5,878 nt of DNA from Pseudomonadota bacterium (GTDB taxonomy: Bacteria > Pseudomonadota > Gammaproteobacteria > Steroidobacterales > Rariloculaceae). Position 1 is the first letter of the stretch. Every line of letters begins with the position of its first letter. Shown one piece after another: positions 1-4,451 of this stretch. The stretch spans positions 9,912 through 15,789 of the forward strand of contig VYEH01000084.1 of the NCBI GenBank assembly GCA_009843005.1, given 5' to 3'. Below the pieces are notes generated by a model that ran no database searches, was not told the origin of the DNA, and saw nothing but the letters and a program-made list of their open reading frames with translations. Both the position numbers and the translations under genes were made by a program.

Positions 1-1127
1 CCTTCGGGACGTCCGGGCTCGCGAGCGGGGATGCCATCTCGATCCAGCTTCAGGGCCGCAACGTCAACGACCTGGCGCTCGCCGCGGCGGAACTGCGCGG
101 CGAACTGGCGCGTTTCGACGGCGTCGTGGATATCTCCGATTCGTTCCGCTCCGGGAAGCAGGAGGCGAAACTGTCGCTGCGTCCCGAGGGGCGGCTCCTT
201 GGCCTGACCCTGAACGACCTGGCGCGGCAGGCGCGGCAGGCCTTTTACGGCGAGGAGGTCCAGCGCGTCCAGCGCGGTACGGAGGACATCCGCGTCATGG
301 TCCGCTATCCCGAACCGGAGCGGCGTTCGCTGGGCGACCTGGAAGACATGCGGATTCGCGCCGCCGACGGCACGGAGATGCCCTTTGCAGCGGTGGCGGA
401 TTTCACCCTGGGCAGGGGCTATTCGGACATCACCCGGGTGGACCGTCAGCGCGTGGTCACGGTGCGCGCCGACGTGGACAGGGACATCGTCTCCGCCGAA
501 GCCGTGCTCGGTAGCGTCATGGCCGACGCCCTGCCGAGAATCCTGTCCGGCTACCGCGGCATCGGCTTCTCCCTCACCGGCGAACAGGAAGCGCGGGACG
601 AATCCTTCACGGGCCTGATAAACCTGATACCGATCGCGCTGCTGATGATCTACGCGCTGCTGGCCATTCCGCTGCGTTCCTACCTGCAGCCGCTGGTGAT
701 CATGAGCGTGATTCCGTTCGCCTCGGTGGGCGCCGTCATCGGGCACATGGTGATGGGCTGGTCCATCCTGACCGCTTCCATCCTCGGGTTGATCGCTCTG
801 GCGGGCGTGGTGGTGAACTCCAGCCTGGTCCTGGTGGACTACGCCAATCGGCAGCGGCGCATGGGCGCCGATGCGTACACGGCCGCGCACCGATCCGCCA
901 TCGTGCGGTTTCGCCCCATCGTCATCACGTCGATCACCACGTTCGCGGGACTCCTGCCGCTGATGACCAACACGAATCCTGCCACGGCGTTCGTCGTGCC
1001 CATGGCCATCTCGCTGGCCTGGGGCGTGATCTTCGCCACGGTGATCACGCTGTTCCTGGTGCCGTGTATTTACCTCATCCTGGAGGATTTCTTCCCGTCG
1101 AAGATTGGGCTGCGGTACAGCCACTGA
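1..1127 (+). CDS. RND-family efflux transporter permease, C-terminal part (5' end outside window)
   Basis: Inner-membrane proton-driven pump subunit of the AcrB/HAE type, which normally works as a trimer with a periplasmic adaptor and an outer-membrane channel. The frame is already open at the window edge (first full codon at 3), so the GTG at 126 is an internal valine, not the start. About 374 residues are visible. They begin in the periplasmic loop between transmembrane helices 7 and 8, with the family-typical stretch RQAFYGEEVQR near residues 78-88 followed by VMVRYPEPER. Five hydrophobic segments follow at about residues 204-224, 228-250, 254-280, 305-321 and 329-357, matching helices 8-12. 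The conserved LAGVVVN..LVLVDYANR and RFRPIVITSITTFAGLLPL motifs are present. The protein ends soon after helix 12, as is normal. The family call is secure; the substrate cannot be read from this half. The adaptor gene is probably upstream, outside the window. Confidence 0.95.
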   Translation, partial: FGTSGLASGDAISIQLQGRNVNDLALAAAELRGELARFDGVVDISDSFRSGKQEAKLSLRPEGRLLGLTLNDLARQARQAFYGEEVQRVQRGTEDIRVMVRYPEPERRSLGDLEDMRIRAADGTEMPFAAVADFTLGRGYSDITRVDRQRVVTVRADVDRDIVSAEAVLGSVMADALPRILSGYRGIGFSLTGEQEARDESFTGLINLIPIALLMIYALLAIPLRSYLQPLVIMSVIPFASVGAVIGHMVMGWSILTASILGLIALAGVVVNSSLVLVDYANRQRRMGADAYTAAHRSAIVRFRPIVITSITTFAGLLPLMTNTNPATAFVVPMAISLAWGVIFATVITLFLVPCIYLILEDFFPSKIGLRYSH

Positions 1128-1141
1128 TCCGCGGCTGCCGC
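1112..1141. terminator. Possible hairpin between convergent genes
   Basis: GCGG and CAGCC (1112-1115, 1118-1122) can pair with GGCTG and CCGC (1133-1137, 1138-1141), leaving a 2-nt TA bulge and a 10-nt loop. The structure spans the stop codon of the RND gene and sits just before the stop of the oppositely oriented lipoprotein gene, where a shared terminator would be useful. No T-run follows on either strand, so it is not a classical intrinsic terminator. Confidence 0.3.
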
Positions 1142-1148
1142 CAATTCC

Positions 1149-2375
1149 TCAATAGATCCCGACAACCGCGGACCTGACCCTTTGCGTCTCCCCGAAATCC
1201 GTCCACGCGAAGACCAGTCGCGTTCCATCGAACACCATCTGTGGGAAGTCCAGCGGGCCCGCGGTGTCGATGGTTGCGACGGTGACGGGTTCGCCGAATT
1301 CGCCGTCTCCGTCAATCAATCGCAGCACCAGCGCGAGGCCGTCCGCTTCGCTGCGAAGCCAGCTCACCGCCGTCTCGCCGTTGGGCAGCGCCGCTATATC
1401 GACGTGGCCGTAGCTGCCGCTGGAATCCAGGTCCATGGCGTCGCCGAAGGTGTGTCCGCCGTCGTTCGAGCGTACGACGCGGACCAGCGGGCGGTTGTCC
1501 GCGGCGCTGAACCACGCCACGGCGACCTGGTCGTCGCGGGCGGCGATGGCGGGGCCGTTGATGGGACAGGCCTCGAGCACCCAGTTGTCGGGCGCCAGCG
1601 TGATCGGGGCCTGCCATCCGTCCGCGGTCAGGCGGCGCACGACGATGTCGCGCACTTCCGACGTTGTCCGGTCCCGGAAAGCCAGCAAGGCGTCGCCGCC
1701 GAGCAGCGCCACGTCGGTCTGGCAGCAGTCGCAGGCCAGCGGGTCGAGTTCCCCTGACGACAGGCGCTCGCCAGCCACGTCGAACCGGGCATAGCGCAGG
1801 CTCATGCCCAGCGGTTCGCCGGCTTCGTTCTCGAAGGCGAACTCGCCGTCCACGATCATGTTGCGGCCGTCGAGCCAGACCGCGGCCAGGCCATCCTGCC
1901 AGGGGAAGAGCGTGACGAAGCCGTGCTCGGTGTCCGTTCCATCAGTATGCAACAGGAATGGTTCGCCCCAGGTAGCGCCGCCATCGGTGGATATGGACAT
2001 CACGGCGTCGTAGCCGAAGCCCTGTGCCTGGTAGACCAGCCAGTGGGCAGCAAGGACATCGCCCGCGATGGGCGTGACCGAGGGAAAGTCGGCCCAGTTG
2101 ACGAACCAGTCGTCGCCGGTGGCCACGGTGCCCGGCGTCGACCACGCATCGCCGGTGCTCGTAGACACCCGCAGGGCATAGCTGTCTCCGGCGGGTTCGA
2201 GCCAGCTCAGGACCGCGGCGCCGTCCTCGCCCAGGTCGAGATGCGGCTGCGCGCTACCCTCGGCCGCGGCCACCGCCAGTTCCCGGGGCGGCTGCGGATC
2301 AGCCGACGGGCCGGCGCAGCCTGCGAGCACAACACTCGCAAGCGTCGCCGCGGCAAGCGCGGTCTTCCTGGTCAT
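1149..2375 (-). CDS. Lipoprotein with sialidase/BNR-type beta-propeller
   Basis: This 408-residue protein starts with a lipoprotein signal peptide: MTRK, a hydrophobic stretch, then the lipobox LAGC with the lipidated cysteine at residue 20. Residue 21 is Ala rather than Asp, which under the Lol +2 rule favours the outer membrane. The mature part carries two clear Asp-box (BNR) motifs, STDGGATW at 129-136 and SNDGGHTF at 303-310, and a degenerate one near 71-78. These mark blades of a sialidase-like propeller. A CDCCQT motif at 215-220 and EACPINGPA at 268-276 supply the only four cysteines besides Cys20. Sialidase activity is not established: Asp boxes also occur in non-enzymatic propellers, and I cannot confirm the catalytic Arg triad. 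The ATG at 2375 is preceded by AAGGA with 8-nt spacing and gives a complete signal peptide. The gene is co-directional with the amidase upstream (113-nt gap) and convergent with the RND gene. Confidence 0.9.
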   Translation of the reverse strand: MTRKTALAAATLASVVLAGCAGPSADPQPPRELAVAAAEGSAQPHLDLGEDGAAVLSWLEPAGDSYALRVSTSTGDAWSTPGTVATGDDWFVNWADFPSVTPIAGDVLAAHWLVYQAQGFGYDAVMSISTDGGATWGEPFLLHTDGTDTEHGFVTLFPWQDGLAAVWLDGRNMIVDGEFAFENEAGEPLGMSLRYARFDVAGERLSSGELDPLACDCCQTDVALLGGDALLAFRDRTTSEVRDIVVRRLTADGWQAPITLAPDNWVLEACPINGPAIAARDDQVAVAWFSAADNRPLVRVVRSNDGGHTFGDAMDLDSSGSYGHVDIAALPNGETAVSWLRSEADGLALVLRLIDGDGEFGEPVTVATIDTAGPLDFPQMVFDGTRLVFAWTDFGETQRVRSAVVGIY

Positions 2376-2383
2376 TGGAAGTG

Positions 2384-2388
2384 TCCTT
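2384..2388 (-). promoter_or_regulatory. Ribosome binding site of the lipoprotein gene
   Basis: AAGGA on the minus strand lies 8 nt before the ATG at 2375, which supports this start over internal ones. Confidence 0.7.
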
Positions 2389-2409
2389 ACTTTTCGAGAT
2401 TGCGCGGAC

Positions 2410-2415
2410 AGTATA
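2410..2415 (-). promoter_or_regulatory. Candidate -10 element for the lipoprotein gene
   Basis: The minus strand reads TATACT (5 of 6 matches to TATAAT) 34 nt before the ATG. No convincing -35 hexamer lies 16-18 nt upstream. That space holds an imperfect palindrome, GGGAA-N5-TTCCC (2416-2430), and the CGGTTC array, so the promoter may depend on an activator. This is inference from sequence only. Confidence 0.45.
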
Positions 2416-2422
2416 GGGAATC

Positions 2423-2476
2423 CGGTTCCCCACTGCCTCGGTTCCGCGCCGCTCCGGTTCTCAAACGTCCCGGTGC
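2423..2476. repeat. CGGTTC motif array with 16-nt period
   Basis: On the + strand CGGTTC occurs at 2423-2428, 2439-2444 and 2455-2460, and a one-mismatch copy, CGGTGC, at 2471-2476. Every start is exactly 16 nt from the next, and a G occupies the 13th base of each 16-nt unit (2435, 2451, 2467, 2483). The rest of each unit is poorly conserved, so this looks like spaced protein-binding sites rather than a recent tandem duplication. It lies upstream of the TATACT element of the lipoprotein gene (read as GAACCG on that gene's strand) and after the amidase stop codon. Confidence 0.5.
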
Positions 2477-2488
2477 TTCACGGCTGCG

Positions 2489-3874
2489 TCATGGAAGCGA
2501 AGGGTGCCGGCCGTGCCACGGCGTCGCCTGCTCAAAGGCGTGCGCGTAACGCAGAACGCGTGCATCGCGAAACAGTCCGCCGCAGAGCATCAGTCCCACG
2601 GGAAGCCCGTCGCCGGTGAATCCGCACGGCACCGAGATGGAGGGCTGCCCGGTGAAATCGAAGATGCAGGCGTTCTTGCGCCGTTCCTTGTCGTGTTCGG
2701 GCGGCTGGGCTTCAATGGGCGCCGCCGCGACGGTCGCGGTCGGCATGGCCAGCACATCGACCCGCTCCAGGACCTCTTCCATGCCTCTTGTGAATTCCTC
2801 GCGGAAGCGCTGCGCTTTCTCATAGGCCGCCGGAGAGTATCGAGTCATGGACGAGTAGCGGGCACGAAGAGGCTCGCTGAATGCCTCGATGTCGTCGGCC
2901 ATGGCCTCCCGGTGAACGTCGACGACTTCGGAGAACGTGGCGTTGGCGGCATCGTAGGCCTCGTGGCAGTCCGGCAATTTCACAGACTCGACCGTGGCCC
3001 CGAGTTCTTCGAATACCCCGATGGCTTCCTTGACGATCGATTTGACGTCCTCGTCGCCACCCTCGAAGAAGTAGTCCGTCGGGACGCCGACGACACCGCC
3101 GGCGATTGGCGTTTCCATCCGTTCGATCAGGTTGTCGAGCGCCTGCGACACGTCGCCGGGATCGTTCTCATCGCACGCCGCAATCGCCTTGAGCATCAAG
3201 GCGGCGTCGCGGACAGAGCGGGTCATCGGGCCCACGTGATCCATGGAGGGAACCAGTTCCAGGACCCCAGCCTTGCTGACCAGCCCGTAGGTCGGCTTGT
3301 GCCCTACGCCGCCGCAGCACTGCGCGGGCAGGCGGATGGAGCACCCGGTATCGGTCCCGATCGCCGCAAAGGCCATGCCTGCCGCGACGGCCACGGCGGA
3401 GCCGCCGCTGGAGCCGCCGGGATGATAGTCCGGGCGCCAGGGATTCCCGATGGCGCCGAAGAACGGGTTCACCGAGGTCGTGCCGAACGCCAGTTCGTGC
3501 AGCCCGGTCTTGCCGAGAAATACAGCGCCGGCGTCGCGGAGGCGCACGATCACGGCCGCGTCCTCTTCAGGCACATGGTCCGAGTAGTACCGGGACCCGT
3601 ACGTGGTAAGTACGCCCCGGGTATCAACGAGGTCCTTGATTGCCACGGGAATACCGTGCAGCGGCCCCCGGTCCCTGCCCGCTGCCAATTCGCGGTCCGC
3701 CTGCCGGGCCTCATCGAGCGCCGCATCGGCGGTGACCGTGATAAACGCATTCAGGAGCCCGTCCAGGAGCTCGACGCGGGCCAGGCACAACCGGGTCAGC
3801 TCAACGGCCGATGTCGCTCCAACCCGAATCGCCGCGGCAGCCTGTGAAATCGTTGCGTACTCAAATCCTTTCAT
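2489..3874 (-). CDS. Amidase-signature family hydrolase
   Basis: A 461-residue, probably cytosolic enzyme (no signal peptide) that hydrolyses an amide bond through the Ser-cisSer-Lys triad of the amidase-signature family. The triad is complete: Lys80 in IPVAIKD, Ser155 in PGGSSGGSA, and the nucleophile Ser179 in GTDTGCSIR. The 24-residue spacing between the serines matches GatA and FAAH. Residue 178, just before the nucleophile, is Cys where many relatives have Gly; the PROSITE-style signature allows any residue there. The C-terminal PSISVPCGF...GLPVGLML and AHAFEQATPWH stretches are typical, and the length is normal. With no gatB or gatC neighbour visible, I do not call it GatA; the substrate is unknown. 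An in-frame TGA 7-9 nt upstream fixes ATG 3874 as the first possible ATG. Its ribosome binding site is unclear: GAGGG touches the start codon, and a GAGG lies 11 nt upstream (3886-3889). Confidence 0.93.
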   Translation of the reverse strand: MKGFEYATISQAAAAIRVGATSAVELTRLCLARVELLDGLLNAFITVTADAALDEARQADRELAAGRDRGPLHGIPVAIKDLVDTRGVLTTYGSRYYSDHVPEEDAAVIVRLRDAGAVFLGKTGLHELAFGTTSVNPFFGAIGNPWRPDYHPGGSSGGSAVAVAAGMAFAAIGTDTGCSIRLPAQCCGGVGHKPTYGLVSKAGVLELVPSMDHVGPMTRSVRDAALMLKAIAACDENDPGDVSQALDNLIERMETPIAGGVVGVPTDYFFEGGDEDVKSIVKEAIGVFEELGATVESVKLPDCHEAYDAANATFSEVVDVHREAMADDIEAFSEPLRARYSSMTRYSPAAYEKAQRFREEFTRGMEEVLERVDVLAMPTATVAAAPIEAQPPEHDKERRKNACIFDFTGQPSISVPCGFTGDGLPVGLMLCGGLFRDARVLRYAHAFEQATPWHGRHPSLP

Positions 3875-3913
3875 CCCTCGTCATGCCTCATGCCAGGAGT
3901 TGCTTGCATGCCT

Positions 3914-3919
3914 TTGACA
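3914..3919 (+). promoter_or_regulatory. Possible -35 element for the small-protein genes
   Basis: A perfect TTGACA lies 50 nt before the first small gene, in the divergent intergenic region. No good -10 hexamer follows at 15-19 nt, so either this is chance or the promoter is weak or activated. Confidence 0.3.
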
Positions 3920-3944
3920 ATACGCGCATCATTTTTCTTGTTCA
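3917..3944 (-). promoter_or_regulatory. Possible amidase promoter
   Basis: On the minus strand TGAACA (3939-3944, 4 of 6 to the -35 consensus) and TATTGT (3917-3922, 4 of 6 to the -10) are separated by 16 nt, upstream of the amidase start. The matches are modest and the call tentative. It overlaps the TTGACA facing the other way. Confidence 0.3.
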
Positions 3945-3952
3945 GCTATTTC

Positions 3953-3957
3953 AAGGA
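3953..3957 (+). promoter_or_regulatory. Ribosome binding site of the 40-residue gene
   Basis: AAGGA lies 6 nt before ATG 3964. It decides the start of this short gene: the same frame is open back to 3811, but that stretch is mostly antisense to the amidase gene. Confidence 0.65.
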
Positions 3958-3963
3958 CAAACG

Positions 3964-4086
3964 ATGAACGAAACGCTCGCTTTCGCCTTGGCAATGGCAG
4001 GTATCCTCATCGTCGTTGCGCTGCTACTTGCGCAGTCCACACCGGACACCGCGGAACGTGAACACGACGATAGCCCACAGCCGTAA
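3964..4086 (+). CDS. Small single-span membrane protein (40 aa)
   Basis: I do not recognise this protein. It has 40 residues: a short N-terminus (MNET), one hydrophobic helix at about residues 5-24, and a hydrophilic tail from 25 on that is strongly acidic (Asp28, Glu31, Glu33, Asp35, Asp36 against Arg32) and ends in PQP. It should be an inner-membrane peptide with one transmembrane span. Support for being real comes from the well-placed AAGGA, the clean hydrophobic/hydrophilic split, and a second gene of the same design 45 nt downstream on the same strand. Small single-span proteins often act as accessory subunits of transporters or respiratory complexes, but nothing here identifies a partner. 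The adjacent divergent amidase may be incidental. Confidence 0.65.
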   Translation: MNETLAFALAMAGILIVVALLLAQSTPDTAEREHDDSPQP

Positions 4087-4089
4087 ACC

Positions 4090-4125
4090 GTCTCCATACT
4101 TCGGGTGCGTCAAATTGGAGGAGAC
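4090..4125 (+). promoter_or_regulatory. Possible Shine-Dalgarno-masking stem before the 37-residue gene
   Basis: GTCTCC (4090-4095), immediately after the stop of the first small gene, is the exact reverse complement of GGAGAC (4120-4125), which overlaps the strong GGAGGAG ribosome binding site (4117-4123) of the second. An alternative register pairs CTCCA (4092-4096) with TGGAG (4116-4120). Pairing would hide the binding site unless a ribosome ending the first gene covers GTCTCC, giving translational coupling. The stem is only 5-6 bp with a long loop. Confidence 0.35.
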
Positions 4126-4131
4126 TGACTA

Positions 4132-4245
4132 ATGGCATCACTTACAATGTTGATTGCGATCATTGCAATCCTCACCGTCTGTGCGGCCCTTTACGGTCTT
4201 GCTTTGATCACTGATAAAACCCGCGACAAAACGCCCAAGCCGTAA
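4132..4245 (+). CDS. Small single-span membrane protein (37 aa)
   Basis: I do not recognise this protein. It has 37 residues: MASLT, one hydrophobic helix at about residues 5-26 with Cys17 inside it, then a short basic tail (Lys29, Arg31, Lys33, Lys36 against Asp28, Asp32) ending in PKP. The positive tail predicts a cytoplasmic C-terminus. GGAGGAG lies 8 nt before the ATG, one of the strongest ribosome binding sites in the window, and is the main reason to accept so short a gene. It lies 45 nt after the 40-residue gene on the same strand and shares its architecture and 3' end, so the two probably form an operon and may be diverged paralogues. The tails carry opposite net charge (about -4 and +2). 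Function unknown. Confidence 0.7.
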   Translation: MASLTMLIAIIAILTVCAALYGLALITDKTRDKTPKP

Positions 4246-4269
4246 GCAGTCTCCCTAGACGTTGGCGCC

Positions 4270-4293
4270 CTGAAGAAACGCTTCTCCAGTTTT
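4270..4293 (+). terminator. Weak intrinsic terminator after the small genes
   Basis: CTG-A-AGAA (4270-4277) pairs with TTCT-C-CAG (4282-4289) around an ACGC loop, with one A-C mismatch, and is followed at once by TTTT (4290-4293). It sits 24 nt after the stop of the 37-residue gene, where a terminator is expected. The stem is short and AT-rich at its top, so efficiency would be modest. Confidence 0.4.
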
Positions 4294-4377
4294 CCCATCA
4301 CGACGCTTCCCGGCATCGACAACGCACCGTACGCCGAAGCGCCCGCCCCCAGCGGCGCGATGCGCTTTGCGAATAGG

Positions 4378-4386
4378 TGATACGAT
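4378..4386 (+). promoter_or_regulatory. Possible extended -10 for the AsmA-family gene
   Basis: TGATACGAT (TG-N-TACGAT) has an extended -10 form with 4 of 6 matches in the hexamer, about 65 nt before ATG 4452. No convincing -35 accompanies it. Nothing else gene-like was seen in 4294-4451. Confidence 0.25.
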
Positions 4387-4451
4387 TTCATCGTGGGGAA
4401 CCCCGACAGGCTCCCCGGGACTAACTCCCTAAAGGCCCGATTGAGTGAACT

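Larger units (their letters stand above)
4079..4254 (+). repeat. Direct repeat at the 3' ends of the two small genes
   Basis: The 17-nt stretches at 4079-4095 and 4238-4254 agree at 15 of 17 positions. Both read AGCCGTAA, then four bases with two differences, then TCTCC, and both include the gene's final Pro codon and TAA stop. With a one-base gap the match continues leftward through GCCCA (4073-4077 and 4233-4237). This suggests either that the two genes arose by tandem duplication or that the post-stop GTCTCC element is functionally kept. Confidence 0.6.

Noticed and set aside
126..128. GTG at 126 as the start of the RND gene
   Set aside because: The frame is open to the left edge with sensible RND periplasmic-domain sequence, and a start here would remove most of the protein.
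222..275. Two in-frame 9-bp tandem duplications in the RND gene (ARQARQ at 222-239, VQRVQR at 258-275)
   Set aside because: The RQxRQAFYG and EEVQRxQRG patterns are typical of this part of the RND family, so the repeats follow from conserved protein sequence plus GC-rich codon choice.
2416..2430. GGGAA-N5-TTCCC palindrome as a separate operator
   Set aside because: Arms are only 5 bp and the element overlaps the first CGGTTC copy, so I note it with the promoter rather than claim an independent site.
1182..2549. Plus-strand frames 1182-1757 and 1923-2549
   Set aside because: Both lie antisense to the lipoprotein gene, which has a signal peptide, Asp boxes and a ribosome binding site; the translations are low-complexity and unrecognisable.
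2504..3847. 447-codon plus-strand frame across the amidase gene
   Set aside because: It is antisense to a textbook amidase-signature protein and its translation shows no recognisable domain; long antisense frames are common in GC-rich DNA.
3811..3963. Upstream extension of the 40-residue gene back to 3811
   Set aside because: The extra 51 codons lie mostly antisense to the amidase N-terminus and read as unrelated sequence, whereas ATG 3964 has its own ribosome binding site and begins a coherent membrane peptide.
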